A stretch of 64,000 nucleotides of DNA, taken from assembly GCA_905235575.1 (NCBI GenBank), contig CAJOLZ010000001.1, positions 1 through 64,000 of the forward strand, given 5' to 3'. The notes beneath the pieces were generated by a model. It had not been told where the DNA came from, ran no database searches, and was given only the letters and a program-made list of their open reading frames with translations. Made by a program: the position numbers and the translations under genes. Shown here piece by piece: positions 43,628 through 53,393 of the stretch. The stretch is from an uncultured Bacteroidaceae bacterium (GTDB lineage: Bacteria > Bacteroidota > Bacteroidia > Bacteroidales > Bacteroidaceae). Numbering within the stretch: position 1 is the first letter of the stretch; the number at the start of each line of letters is the position of its first letter.

Positions 43628-43680
43628 TTTTATGATTAAAAATTCTAAATTTTTTTTATTTCAATGCAAAATTACTCGAT

Positions 43681-43700
43681 TTAGGGTAGATTAGGGTAGA
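43681..43700. repeat. Tandem pair of TTAGGGTAGA
   Basis: Two perfect adjacent copies of the 10-mer TTAGGGTAGA, just upstream of the alternative promoter of the surface-protein gene. It could be a regulator site; purely positional inference. Confidence 0.4.
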
Positions 43701-44070
43701 TATTCTCTGTAGAAACACAAAAAAGTCTGACACTTTTCTCTGCGTATTTCTTTTAAGAAAAGAATTTTGCGTGTCGAAGCGTGTTTCGACGCTTGACGCA
43801 GCGTGCTGCGACAGCCGTCGCACCACGGTGCGTTTTCCGCAGGACTGCGTTCCTGCTGATATTTTTCTGGAAAGAACAAGAAAACGTAAAATTTGCAAGT
43901 GTTGATAATCAAGCGGTTAGAAAATCGCCGTTTCGCGATGCGCACGCCGTCGCAGCGAAAGACATCCATTCTCACAGCATCTCACACCCCGTTTCGATGC
44001 CCCTCGCGACGGTTCTCATCTTGCAATCTTCCGATTTCCGTACATACCTCCGAAAATAATCTTGCTATTA
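43701..44070. other. Non-coding interval between divergent genes
   Basis: The 615-base gap 43493-44107 holds the leader and promoters of the surface-protein gene, the 10-mer pair, palindromic array 7 and the promoter at 44071. Short open frames here do not look like genes. Confidence 0.6.
43775..43836 (+). repeat. 22-bp-period palindromic array, locus 7 (3 cores), between divergent genes
   Basis: Cores at 43775-43788 (degenerate), 43797-43810 and 43819-43832 with 8-nt linkers, then TTTT. It is the only array with no gene ending just upstream on the T-tract strand. Confidence 0.85.
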
Positions 44071-44102
44071 CTTGCTGCGTATCGCTTTTCTCACTATCTT
44101 TG
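44071..44102 (+). promoter_or_regulatory. Promoter of the MG2-like protein gene, very close to its ATG
   Basis: CTTG at 44071-44074, 20 nt, TATCTTTG at 44095-44102. The start codon is at 44108, so transcription would begin at or next to the ATG. Confidence 0.6.
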
Positions 44103-44107
44103 TTCCC

Positions 44108-47062
44108 ATGAAACACGTTTTGCCCATACTGCTGCTCCTGATCTGCCTCACGGCGAGGTCGCAAGAAAGCTCGTCCGACATCCGCGAGGCGCAAAATGCG
44201 CTGGTGGAGCGGTTGAAGACTTTCGGTAAGGTGGTTCCACAGGAAAAAGTATATATCCACATGGACAACACCTGCTACTTCCAGGGTGACACCATCTGGT
44301 TTGCAGCCTATCTGCGGCAGACGACCGACGACTGCCCGTCTCTGGTGAGCCGTGTGCTCTACGTTGAGCTGCTCAACAACGACGGATATCTGGTGGAGCG
44401 CAAGCTCGTCGAAATGGTGCGTGGCCGCGGAGAAGGTTTCTTCGCCCTGAACAAGCCCATCCAGTACAGCGGTTTCTACGAGTTGCGGGCATACACGCGC
44501 TGGCAGCTGAACTGGGGACAGACCGTACGCGAGCATCAGCGAAGGTATATCGGATACATGCGCGAGGCGATGGAGCGACAGTATCTGGACTATGAGAAGC
44601 TCTACAGCCGCGTATTTCCTGTCTATGACCGCCCGAAGGAGGCCGGCGAATATACGCGTGACATGACGCTGCGCCACCTGCAACGATACTACAGCAAAGA
44701 CCCCAACGAGCGCAAAGTGAAGTTGATGTTCTATCCCGAGGGTGGAAATCTCATTGCCGGCATAGAGAACCGCGTAGCCTTCGAAGCTACGATGGACGAC
44801 GGCGAGTGGATGGAGGGAAACCTCGCCATCAGCCCTGCACCAAACGGGGGAAACGATGCGATAAAGACCCAGAACCGTGGCCGAGGGACATTCACAATTG
44901 TGCCCGAAGCAGGAAAGACGTATGAGGTGACATTCACCACACCCGACGGCAACAAGGTGAAGGAGAAACTGCCGAAAGCAGAGACCGAAGGAGTGTCGCT
45001 GCAAGTGAGGCAGGAGGGCGACAGCATCGTCATTGAAACGAAAATTGCCGGTCTCGCCCCCGACACGCTGGCGCTGACAGTGATGAACGAGGGTAAGGTG
45101 GAGGACTTCTGGTTGCTGGCAGAAAACAGGGAACTGAGGATGAGCAAGGAGGATTTGCACTGCGGCGTGAACCAAGCTACGGTGTTCGACACGCAGGGAC
45201 GCGTCTATGCCGACCGCCTCTTCTTCGTGACGAAACAGGACGAGATGCAACCCACACTGACCATCGACGGCATCAGGGACAATTACCAACCTTATGAGAA
45301 GATAAGTTTGGGCATCAAGGGAAAGGCACAGGACACGCCCATCTCGCTGGCCGTACGCGATGTGGCGCAGATGGATAACCTCTTCGACAACGCCAGCATA
45401 TTGACGGAGATGCTGCTATCGAGCGAGATCCGAGGCTTTGTCCCCGACCCGGGATGGTACTTCGAAGCCGAGGATGACGAACACCGTCAGGCGCTCGACC
45501 TGCTGATGATGACACAAGGCTGGCGGCGATTCAATTGGCGCGACATGGCAGTGAAGGGCGAGTGGGAGCTGACGCATCCCAACGAAGCCACGCCCATCCT
45601 CACGGGATATGTGGACAGATATTGGTCGGGAATTATAAATAACGGTTTCGCCACCGCCAGCACCGCAATAAGAAACACGCTGCCCGATTTCGACACCGGC
45701 ATTGTAAGTTCCTCATCTTCTGGCTCGTCGTCGAACAGCAACGGACTGGGAACGTCGGACTCGAACGAACAGGACGCGGTGGCACAACCTGACGACGGGG
45801 ATACGGAAGGCGAAAGCCTGTCTCTGATGGAAAATGCATTGAACAACAAGCAGAAAAAGAAAAAGAAAAAGTCAAGGATACTGGTGCATGCCGAGCTGAT
45901 TACGGGTGACATAGAGCCGCAAATCGGAGACATAGAGACCGTCAACGGAGATTTTCAGGTCCAGCTGCCACGCTACTACGGATCAGGTCTTTTCTACATC
46001 GGGGCATCAGACACGACGAAGTGGGATAAAAAGAAGAAGTACACGTGGGTGCAACAGAAATACAACGATGAGGACAGCCCTGCAGGACTGAGAAACAGGA
46101 TTAAGTTCTATGTGGAAGAGCCCGAATACATCGTGCGCCTTCGCTTCCCCTATCCCCAGTTTGTCAACCCCTTCACCTTCCAGCAGAACCACCTGATGTC
46201 CAGCCGAGATACACTGAACACCCCGCCCGAACTGCTGGCTGACGGTACGCGCGTGCTGAACACGGTGACCGTACGTGCGCGTCGCGGCGGTCTCCGTCGT
46301 TTCGACGACTCTCAACCTGTGCTCATCCTGGATGCCTACGAAGCATACAACGCGGCCATTGACGACGGACTGACAAACGGCTCGTACGACACTGACGACG
46401 ATGGTGAATTGGCGGTGAAAAGTCGGTTTCAGAAGCTGCGTTCGATGGAGGAAATGATGCTCTACGCAATCATCGGAGACATGAACACCTTTGGCAGCAC
46501 CAACGCTTACAACCCCGTGCGCTACGGGCCCGGTGCCACGCGGCGCGGCATCACCGATGAACTGCGCGACATACCCATAGATTCAATTTACTATCCCAAA
46601 TACCTGAACTCGAAAAGCTGGATGGGAGACAGCGGAATTGGGATGTCGCCTGGCGAGATGTACGATTACGACCGACTGTGCAAGCTGGATAAGTTCCTCA
46701 TCTACACCGACTATGCGCCACGTCTCTACGGCGACAAACGTTACGACGGAGCCAATGGGCCGCAGAACACCATCGTGGTATATCCCTACCCGGACGGCAG
46801 CAGGCGGCCCGAATATCGCGACCGACGTTATCTGATTGAGGGTTTCGCCGAGCTGGCAGACTTCTACAGCCCCGACTACAGCCAGCGTGTGCCGCAGGAG
46901 CCCAAGGACTACCGCCGTACGCTGTACTGGAACGCCAATGTGAAACTGGACGACGAGGGGCACGCCAACGTGACATTCTACAACAACAGCCGCACCATGC
47001 AGCTGAGTGTGAGCGCAGCCGGACAGACCAGCGAAGGCACGCTGCTGTGGAACGAGCAGTAA
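44108..47062 (+). CDS. Large exported MG2/TonB-plug-like protein
   Basis: 984 residues from the ATG at 44108 (signal peptide KHVLPILLLLICLTARSQ). The N-terminal VPQEKVYIHMDNTCYFQGDT and IWFAAYLR block resembles the MG2 domain of alpha-2-macroglobulin-like Bacteroidetes proteins. A polar Ser/Gly/Asn and poly-Lys stretch (about 535-600, ending KKKKKKSR) splits the protein. Around 715-770 LNTVTVRARRGGLRRF and following residues recall a TonB-dependent receptor plug. No barrel domain or thioester follows. Likely an envelope protein; function unknown. Confidence 0.75.
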   Translation: MKHVLPILLLLICLTARSQESSSDIREAQNALVERLKTFGKVVPQEKVYIHMDNTCYFQGDTIWFAAYLRQTTDDCPSLVSRVLYVELLNNDGYLVERKLVEMVRGRGEGFFALNKPIQYSGFYELRAYTRWQLNWGQTVREHQRRYIGYMREAMERQYLDYEKLYSRVFPVYDRPKEAGEYTRDMTLRHLQRYYSKDPNERKVKLMFYPEGGNLIAGIENRVAFEATMDDGEWMEGNLAISPAPNGGNDAIKTQNRGRGTFTIVPEAGKTYEVTFTTPDGNKVKEKLPKAETEGVSLQVRQEGDSIVIETKIAGLAPDTLALTVMNEGKVEDFWLLAENRELRMSKEDLHCGVNQATVFDTQGRVYADRLFFVTKQDEMQPTLTIDGIRDNYQPYEKISLGIKGKAQDTPISLAVRDVAQMDNLFDNASILTEMLLSSEIRGFVPDPGWYFEAEDDEHRQALDLLMMTQGWRRFNWRDMAVKGEWELTHPNEATPILTGYVDRYWSGIINNGFATASTAIRNTLPDFDTGIVSSSSSGSSSNSNGLGTSDSNEQDAVAQPDDGDTEGESLSLMENALNNKQKKKKKKSRILVHAELITGDIEPQIGDIETVNGDFQVQLPRYYGSGLFYIGASDTTKWDKKKKYTWVQQKYNDEDSPAGLRNRIKFYVEEPEYIVRLRFPYPQFVNPFTFQQNHLMSSRDTLNTPPELLADGTRVLNTVTVRARRGGLRRFDDSQPVLILDAYEAYNAAIDDGLTNGSYDTDDDGELAVKSRFQKLRSMEEMMLYAIIGDMNTFGSTNAYNPVRYGPGATRRGITDELRDIPIDSIYYPKYLNSKSWMGDSGIGMSPGEMYDYDRLCKLDKFLIYTDYAPRLYGDKRYDGANGPQNTIVVYPYPDGSRRPEYRDRRYLIEGFAELADFYSPDYSQRVPQEPKDYRRTLYWNANVKLDDEGHANVTFYNNSRTMQLSVSAAGQTSEGTLLWNEQ

Positions 47063-47126
47063 AAGAATAATTCTACTCCCCCGTAAAACTGATTGCTGAA
47101 GCTGCCTTTGCCAGACCGCAGAAAAA

Positions 47127-47206
47127 CGCACTGCGGTGCGACGGCAAACGCAACGTGCTGCGACAGGCTACGCACCGTGGTGCGACGTTTGTCGCACCAC
47201 GGTGCG
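47127..47206 (-). repeat. 22-bp-period palindromic array, locus 8 (4 cores)
   Basis: Cores at 47127-47140, 47149-47162, 47171-47184 and 47193-47206 with 8-nt linkers. The third and fourth cores form a perfect 16-bp stem with a 4-nt loop. On the minus strand the array ends with T5 (47122-47126). It lies between convergent genes. Confidence 0.88.
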
Positions 47207-47231
47207 TTAAAAACAAGTATCTATGAACACA

Positions 47232-47795
47232 TCAAGCAGCATCGTCCTGCGGAACGAGTCCGAGGAAGCGGCACTGGAAGTCTTTCTTGCGCATGCTGGG
47301 GAACTGGGAACGCGGGTCAACATCGCCACGCGAACGCAGGTGGTCAACGACGCGGTTGTAGCAGTCCTGCACAGAAATGGCCTTGAGACGCGCACGGAAA
47401 GTGGTGTCAACGTATTGGCATTTCTGCGTCTCAGGTATATTCACAACGCGCTTGAAGTTGATGGTGATTTCGTACCAGCCTATCTGAATGGCGCTGCTGG
47501 ACTCGGGACGCTCGCGGCGCTCGGCAGGTCGTTGTTCGGCTTCGTCACGCTTCTGCTGCCCCATCTGCTTGAAGGCTTCGAGGGTTGCGAGCGGAGTCTT
47601 GATGACTATGAAATATGATTTACCGCGCACCTTGTAGCGTTTGGGGTACATCACCGAACTTTCGGCATACTGACGAAGGTCGCTGAGCAGGGCGGCGTCG
47701 ACGTTGAGGTCGGGAATTTTAGAAAGGAACGGTACTGCCTCGTCGATGTTGCTGACGAGAATTTCGTTCTGAAAATAGCGTAGATAGAGATTCAT
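47232..47795 (-). CDS. Conserved-looking protein of unknown function
   Basis: 187 residues, no signal peptide or membrane segment. It begins MNLYLRYFQNEILVSNIDEA, has a basic middle (KRYKVRGKSYFIVIKTPLAT), a charged Glu/Arg linker (about 83-97) and ends CRFLGLVPQDDAA. The sequence looks like a structured cytoplasmic protein, but I do not recognise the family. A promoter-like element lies 109 nt upstream. Confidence 0.6.
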   Translation of the reverse strand: MNLYLRYFQNEILVSNIDEAVPFLSKIPDLNVDAALLSDLRQYAESSVMYPKRYKVRGKSYFIVIKTPLATLEAFKQMGQQKRDEAEQRPAERRERPESSSAIQIGWYEITINFKRVVNIPETQKCQYVDTTFRARLKAISVQDCYNRVVDHLRSRGDVDPRSQFPSMRKKDFQCRFLGLVPQDDAA

Positions 47796-47903
47796 ATCAA
47801 TTCAAAATACTAATTTCTAATTTATGTAATTGAACTTCGGCTTCCCTCTTTGCAATGTGAATATGAGGGACAGACAAAACGAAGTGTGCAATAAAAAACT
47901 GCG

Positions 47904-47911
47904 CAAAATTA
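47904..47911 (-). promoter_or_regulatory. Predicted -7 element for the unknown 187-residue protein
   Basis: TAATTTTG on the minus strand; the -33 is weak. Confidence 0.45.
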
Positions 47912-47974
47912 GTATTTTCTTTTGAAATAATGAAATTTTGAACTGCGAAATGATTCAATTTGGTGGGTTTTGTG

Positions 47975-47982
47975 TAATTTTG
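47975..47982 (+). promoter_or_regulatory. Predicted -7 element for the BASS-like transporter
   Basis: TAATTTTG ends 9 nt before the ATG at 47992. No good -33 at 19-21 nt. If real, the leader is nearly absent. Confidence 0.4.
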
Positions 47983-47991
47983 CTACTTGAA

Positions 47992-48966
47992 ATGTGGCAA
48001 AGACTGATTCGTTTTCTCAGAGACTGGACGTTGCCGGTGGGTATGATTGCCGGCGCCGCGTCATATTTGATTCTGTCTCGCATCGACGCACTGACGCCAT
48101 ACAAGAGTGAGCTGCTGCGTGGTGTTGCCATCGTGCAGCCGTTTCTGATTTTCTGCATGCTATTCCTGACATTCTGCCGCATCCGCCTCTCGGATTTCCA
48201 GTGGCGCAGGTGGTATCTGCCGATGCTTGTGTTTCAGACGGTGGGGTTCGTGCTCTGCTGCCTACCGGTGATGTCGGGCAATCTGTCGCAGGAGTCGCGG
48301 CTGGTGGCAGAGTGCGGGATGCTCTGTCTGATATGCCCTACAGCTACGGCAGCGGCTGTAGTGACGCGGAAACTGGGAGGCGACATGGCTTCGGTGACTT
48401 CGTACACAATGCTCATCAACATCGTGGCAGCCGTGCTGTTCCCTGCCGTAGTACCGCTCATTCACCAAGGTACCGACGGTGGATTCGTTGCCAACTTCAT
48501 CCGAATTCTATACCATACGTTCCCGATGCTCATCCTGCCGATGATTGCGGCTGGATTACTGCGCCGGATATGGCCGTCAGCCACCGAATGGATTGCCCAG
48601 TGGCGTGACATGCCTTTCTACCTGTGGGCGGTGTCGCTGTCGCTGGCCATCGCAGTTTCGGTGAGAAGTCTGGTGAACAGCAGGTGTGGGATGCTCTGCC
48701 TGGCAGGCATAGCGTTGTGTTCACTGACGGCCTGTGCCATTCAATTTGCATTCGGACGATGGTTGGGACGGCGCGAAAAGAAGTCTGACAAGAGCGAGAC
48801 GGTGAGTGCCACTCAAGCTTGCGGACAGAAGAATACCGTGCTCATAATTTGGCTGGGATATACCTTCCTGCCCCCCGTAACAAGTTTGGCAGGTGGTTTC
48901 TATTGCATCTGGCATAACGTATATAATTCTTACCAGTTATACCAGCAACGAAAAACATCAGCGTAA
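47992..48966 (+). CDS. BASS-like (bile acid:sodium symporter fold) membrane transporter
   Basis: 324 residues from the ATG at 47992 (MWQRLIRFLRDWTLPVGMIA). About nine to ten hydrophobic segments are spread over the protein. The LCLICPTATAAAVVTRKLGG segment resembles the conserved crossing-helix region of BASS/SbtA-type Na+-coupled carriers of organic anions. The substrate is unknown. Its 3' end overlaps the convergent methyltransferase gene by 9 nt. Confidence 0.6.
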   Translation: MWQRLIRFLRDWTLPVGMIAGAASYLILSRIDALTPYKSELLRGVAIVQPFLIFCMLFLTFCRIRLSDFQWRRWYLPMLVFQTVGFVLCCLPVMSGNLSQESRLVAECGMLCLICPTATAAAVVTRKLGGDMASVTSYTMLINIVAAVLFPAVVPLIHQGTDGGFVANFIRILYHTFPMLILPMIAAGLLRRIWPSATEWIAQWRDMPFYLWAVSLSLAIAVSVRSLVNSRCGMLCLAGIALCSLTACAIQFAFGRWLGRREKKSDKSETVSATQACGQKNTVLIIWLGYTFLPPVTSLAGGFYCIWHNVYNSYQLYQQRKTSA

Positions 48967-49668
48967 GAGATAGAACTGGGAAGTAAGTTGATTGTATTCG
49001 GGTGTGCGATGTCCGTCTGATTCCTGCAATACCAATACTTCACTTGATGTATTTATAAATGCTGATAACGAAAATGTTAGAAGAGAACGAGTGAATGGTT
49101 TCGTGGCGGTGGTTCGGACATCACACCGACGTATCATATGAAGTCCCTGAATATGGCATAAACCAAGAAAGACCGGTGCGGCGTTGAACGGTATTATGAC
49201 AGAGAATTTACCATCTGCAGAAAGCAGGCGAAGGACGTTTTCAACAAGCACAGGAAAAGGCAAGAGGCTCTCGTGACGGGCTACGCTACGCGCCTGATTG
49301 GGTGAAAGTGTGGTTTCGGTATGGAAAGGGGGATTGCAGAGAATTTGGTCAAAAGGTTGGGGAGAAAGAAAGTCGCGAATGTCATTGTGGAAAATCTCAA
49401 CACGGTCGGCAAAGGGACTGGCAAGGACATTCTGTCGGGATTGTTCGACCGAAGGCTGGTGTATCTCCACACCAACGACTTCGGCTTGCAAAGCACGCTG
49501 GGCAGCCATCAGCGCGACAAGACCAGAACCTGACCCAATATCAAGAATATGAGTGGCTGCGGTGAGGTCGGCCCAGGCTCCGAGCAATACCCCATCGGTG
49601 CCCACTCGCTGGGCGCATCGGTCGTGAAAGATCGTGAATTGCTGAAATCTGAAATAGGGCTGACTCAT
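48958..49668 (-). CDS. trmN6: tRNA1(Val) (adenine-37-N6)-methyltransferase
   Basis: 236 residues from the ATG at 49668 (MSQPYFRFQQFTIFHDRCAQ). The KVGTDG-like RVGTDGVLLGAW, the SAM motif ILDIGSGSGLVALMAAQR and the N6-adenine catalytic motif CNPPF (NPPF) place it with YfiC/TrmN6. It should methylate A37 of tRNA-Val. A long N-terminal extension in frame is not used. Confidence 0.88.
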   Translation of the reverse strand: MSQPYFRFQQFTIFHDRCAQRVGTDGVLLGAWADLTAATHILDIGSGSGLVALMAAQRALQAEVVGVEIHQPSVEQSRQNVLASPFADRVEIFHNDIRDFLSPQPFDQILCNPPFHTETTLSPNQARSVARHESLLPFPVLVENVLRLLSADGKFSVIIPFNAAPVFLGLCHIQGLHMIRRCDVRTTATKPFTRSLLTFSLSAFINTSSEVLVLQESDGHRTPEYNQLTSQFYLLR

Positions 49669-49677
49669 AATTTTATG

Positions 49678-49685
49678 CAAAATTA
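49678..49685 (-). promoter_or_regulatory. Predicted -7 element of trmN6
   Basis: TAATTTTG on the minus strand, 10 nt before the ATG at 49668; the -33 is weak. Confidence 0.45.
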
Positions 49686-49729
49686 CACATTTTAAGATTT
49701 TGGTGGGCCGAAAATTGACGTTTTTTTTG

Positions 49730-49737
49730 TACTTTTG
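49730..49737 (+). promoter_or_regulatory. Predicted -7 element of lon
   Basis: TACTTTTG, 25 nt before the lon ATG; no clear TTTG at the usual -33 spacing. No CIRCE or other heat-shock operator was seen. Confidence 0.5.
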
Positions 49738-49761
49738 CAGCCGTTTCAGAATAGATAAAGT

Positions 49762-52248
49762 ATGGAATTTAGATATATGAGCAAGAATAGTGCGACGTTC
49801 TCGTTTGTGACCGACGTGCCTGGAGATGTCAATTCGATGATGCATGCCCAGGAAGACGGCCATGTGATGATACTTGCCATCCGCGACAACATTTTGTTCC
49901 CCGGCACGGTGAACCCGATTGTCATCGGTCGCAAGATGTCGATGTCGACCATCCGTCAAGCCGAACGTAAGGGAAGCCTGATTGGCGTCTTCTGCCAGAC
50001 TGACCCCGAGGTGGACGAACCGACGTACGAGGACCTGATGCACACTGGTGTGATGGCAAAAGTTATTCACACGATTGAGACTCCGGACGGAAACACGAAC
50101 ACGCTGCTGCAGACTCTAAACACGGTGAAGCTGCACAATCTGGGCGTGGGCAAATATGGATATGTGGGCGATGTGACAGCCTACACTGACGTAGAGCCTG
50201 AGCCTGTGGAATGGCGCGAGTATGAGGCGATGCTGAATCTGATTAAGGAGCGCGTGATGGAGTTCGGACGAATAACGAATAACATTCCGTCAGAGATGAT
50301 GCACTTCATTGACGGAATGCCGGCATCGACCTTCATGATGAACCTTGTGTGCTGCAACCTGCCCATTGACGTGAAGACGAAAAAGAAACTCTTGCTGTGC
50401 CACAACGAGGCTGACCGTGCCCACCAACTGTTGGTGGTTCTGAGCAACATCATCCAACTGGCTCGGATTAAGCTGAACGTGGAACGGAAGACGCAGTCGG
50501 ACCTCGACCAACAGCAGCGCGAATACTTCATCAATCAGGAGATTCACAATCTGCAGGCCGAGCTTGGCAACCGCGACGATGCAACGGCAAAATCGGAAGA
50601 CATAGCACAACTGAGAAACAGCGCCGATAAGAAGTTGTGGAGTCCGAAGGTGGCTGCGATCTTCGAAAAGGAGGTGAGCAAGCTCTCGCGAATCAACCCG
50701 CAGAGTCCCGACTACAATGTCCAGCTGAACTATCTGCAGACGATGGTGAACCTACCTTGGGACTACTGCACCGACAGCTCTATCAAGATAGACGCCGCAG
50801 AGAAGATTCTCAACAAGGACCACTACGGGATGGAGAAGGTGAAGGAGCGCATTCTGGAACATCTGGCGGTGCTGAAACTACGTAACGACCAACGCAGCCC
50901 CATCCTGTGCCTGTATGGTCCTCCGGGTGTTGGTAAGACAAGCCTGGGACGTAGCATCGCAGAGGCGCTGAAACGAAAATATGTTCGAATAAGCCTGGGC
51001 GGAGTGCATGACGAGAGCGAGATTCGCGGCCATCGCCGCACCTACGTCGGAGCCATGCCCGGACGTATCATCAAGGGAATTCAAAAGGCTGGTAGTAGCA
51101 ACCCCGTCTATATTCTGGACGAGATAGACAAGATTTCGCAGCAGAACATCAACGGAGACCCATCGTCGGCCATGCTGGAGGTGCTCGACCCCGAACAGAA
51201 TAACGCTTTTCACGACAATTTTCTCGATGTAGACTACGACCTGAGCCGTGTGATGTTCATTGCCACCGCCAACGACATCACGGCCATTCCTCGGCCCTTG
51301 CTGGACAGAATGGAACTCATCGAAGTGAGCGGATACCTAACCGAGGAAAAGATTGAGATTGCAAAACGTCACCTTGTTCCGAAGAAAAAGGAAGAGAACG
51401 GCCTGAAAGACCGCAAGACGCTGAAGCTGAACAAAGCCGCGCTGGAATTCATCACAGAACGGTACACTCGGGAAAGCGGAGTGCGCGCTCTGGAGAAACA
51501 GATTGACAAACTGTTCCGAAAGATTGCTCTGGAATATGCCAGAAACGAATCGTTCTCTCTGACTACAATCACCCCCGAAGAGGTTGAGGCTCGTTTGGGC
51601 AAACCTATCTTCAGCCGAGAAAAATACCAGGGCAACGAATTTGCCGGAGTCGTAACGGGATTGGCGTGGACCAGCGTCGGCGGAGAGATTCTCTTCATCG
51701 AAACAAGCCTGAGCAAAGGAAAAGGTGGGAAACTGACACTGACGGGAAATCTGGGTGACGTGATGAAGGAAAGCGCCATGCTCGCCCTGGAATACATCAA
51801 AAGTCACGCCGATCAGTTGGGGCTCGACATGCGCATCTTTGAGAACTACAACATTCACGTTCACGTCCCCGAAGGAGCCGTACCGAAAGACGGGCCCAGC
51901 GCCGGTATCACCATGGCCACAAGTATGGCAAGCGCTCTGACACAGCGAAAGGTGAGACAAAACTTAGCCATGACCGGCGAGATTACGCTGCGCGGAAAGG
52001 TGCTCGCTGTGGGTGGAATCAAGGAAAAGATTCTTGCAGCCAAACGAGCCGGCATCACAGACTTGATTCTCTGCAAGGAAAATCAGAAGGACATCGCAGA
52101 GATTCCCGAGATGTATCTGAAAGGACTCCACTTCCACTACATCGAGACCATCAGCGATGTATGGCGTATAGCACTCACCGACGAGAAGGTGAATGATGCA
52201 ATAGAATTTACGTTCAACGAAGAAAAGACTGATACAAAGACAGAATGA
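49762..52248 (+). CDS. lon: ATP-dependent protease Lon
   Basis: 828 residues: N-terminal substrate domain (1-320), AAA+ module with Walker [16 protein letters not shown] and Walker [12 protein letters not shown], then the S16 protease domain with the catalytic Ser in [16 protein letters not shown] and Lys in [20 protein letters not shown]. It degrades misfolded and short-lived regulatory proteins in the cytoplasm. The stop overlaps the tgt start (ATGA). Confidence 0.97.
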   Translation: MEFRYMSKNSATFSFVTDVPGDVNSMMHAQEDGHVMILAIRDNILFPGTVNPIVIGRKMSMSTIRQAERKGSLIGVFCQTDPEVDEPTYEDLMHTGVMAKVIHTIETPDGNTNTLLQTLNTVKLHNLGVGKYGYVGDVTAYTDVEPEPVEWREYEAMLNLIKERVMEFGRITNNIPSEMMHFIDGMPASTFMMNLVCCNLPIDVKTKKKLLLCHNEADRAHQLLVVLSNIIQLARIKLNVERKTQSDLDQQQREYFINQEIHNLQAELGNRDDATAKSEDIAQLRNSADKKLWSPKVAAIFEKEVSKLSRINPQSPDYNVQLNYLQTMVNLPWDYCTDSSIKIDAAEKILNKDHYGMEKVKERILEHLAVLKLRNDQRSPILCLYGPPGVGKTSLGRSIAEALKRKYVRISLGGVHDESEIRGHRRTYVGAMPGRIIKGIQKAGSSNPVYILDEIDKISQQNINGDPSSAMLEVLDPEQNNAFHDNFLDVDYDLSRVMFIATANDITAIPRPLLDRMELIEVSGYLTEEKIEIAKRHLVPKKKEENGLKDRKTLKLNKAALEFITERYTRESGVRALEKQIDKLFRKIALEYARNESFSLTTITPEEVEARLGKPIFSREKYQGNEFAGVVTGLAWTSVGGEILFIETSLSKGKGGKLTLTGNLGDVMKESAMLALEYIKSHADQLGLDMRIFENYNIHVHVPEGAVPKDGPSAGITMATSMASALTQRKVRQNLAMTGEITLRGKVLAVGGIKEKILAAKRAGITDLILCKENQKDIAEIPEMYLKGLHFHYIETISDVWRIALTDEKVNDAIEFTFNEEKTDTKTE

Positions 52249-53375
52249 AGTTCCAACTCGAACATGCCGACGCCAACACAAAGGCCAGAACGGGACGCAT
52301 CTCAACGGCTCACGGAGAGATTCTTACCCCCATCTTCATGCCTGTAGGAACTGTCGGAAGTGTGAAAGGCCTCACCGTGGATGACCTCCACAGAGAGGTT
52401 GGAGCACAGATTATTCTGGGTAACACCTATCATCTCTATCTTCGCCCCGGAACAGAGATTCTGGAACAAGCCGGAGGATTACATTGTTTCAACGGCTGGG
52501 ATGGGCCGATTCTGACCGACAGCGGCGGCTTTCAGGTTTTCTCGCTGACAGGTATTCGCAAACTCACTGAGGAGGGCTGCACTTTCCAGAGTCACATCGA
52601 CGGTAGCCGACACATCTTCACCCCCGAACGGGTCATGGACATTGAGCGCAGCATCGGCGGTGACATCATCATGGCTCTTGACGAATGTCCTCCGGGGAAC
52701 AGTGATTATTCCTATGCCAAGAAGAGTCTGGGCCTTACCCATCGATGGCTCGACCGCTGCATCACCAGATTCCGTGAGACCGAACCGCTCTACGGTTACG
52801 AGCAAAGTCTGTTTCCCATCGTTCAAGGCTGCACCTACAAAGACCTGCGCATTGAAAGTGCCGAGTTCGTGGCAAGTAAAGAGGCCGACGGTAATGCTAT
52901 CGGCGGGCTGGCCGTAGGAGAACCCACAGAGGTTATGTACGAAATGATAGAAGTGGTGAACGCCATTCTTCCGACCGACAAGCCACGATACCTGATGGGA
53001 GTGGGAACACCTGTGAACCTGTTGGAAGCCATAGAACGAGGCGTTGACATGTTCGACTGCGTAATGCCAACCCGCAACGGAAGAAATGCCATGCTCTTCA
53101 CAAGGGAGGGCATCATGAACATGCGGAACAAGAAATGGGAGAACGACTTCTCCCCCATCGACCCCAACGGAACTGCAAGTGTCGATACGTTCTATACCAA
53201 GGCCTATCTGCACCACCTTTTCAAGGCTCAAGAATTGTTGGCGCTCCGCATCGCCTCGGTCCACAACCTCGCATTCTACCTCTGGCTCGTGGGCGAGGCT
53301 CGTAAACAGATTGCGGCGGACAACTTCGCACAGTGGAAACGACAGATGGTACCACAACTCGGTCAAAGGCTCTAA
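52245..53375 (+). CDS. tgt: tRNA-guanine transglycosylase, zinc cysteines not seen
   Basis: 376 residues. LTDSGGFQVFSLTGIRKLTE (substrate Asp), the FPIVQGCTYKDLR block, NAIGGLAVGEP and the nucleophile region RGVDMFDCVMPTRNGRNA all fit bacterial Tgt, which exchanges G34 for preQ1 in queuosine tRNAs. The C-terminal zinc site (usually CxCxxC and His) reads GTASVDTFYTKAYLHHLF here, so the three cysteines are missing while the following histidines remain. Coupled to lon by a 4-nt overlap. Confidence 0.93.
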   Translation: MKFQLEHADANTKARTGRISTAHGEILTPIFMPVGTVGSVKGLTVDDLHREVGAQIILGNTYHLYLRPGTEILEQAGGLHCFNGWDGPILTDSGGFQVFSLTGIRKLTEEGCTFQSHIDGSRHIFTPERVMDIERSIGGDIIMALDECPPGNSDYSYAKKSLGLTHRWLDRCITRFRETEPLYGYEQSLFPIVQGCTYKDLRIESAEFVASKEADGNAIGGLAVGEPTEVMYEMIEVVNAILPTDKPRYLMGVGTPVNLLEAIERGVDMFDCVMPTRNGRNAMLFTREGIMNMRNKKWENDFSPIDPNGTASVDTFYTKAYLHHLFKAQELLALRIASVHNLAFYLWLVGEARKQIAADNFAQWKRQMVPQLGQRL

Positions 53376-53393
53376 ACAAATAAAGAGAGAACG

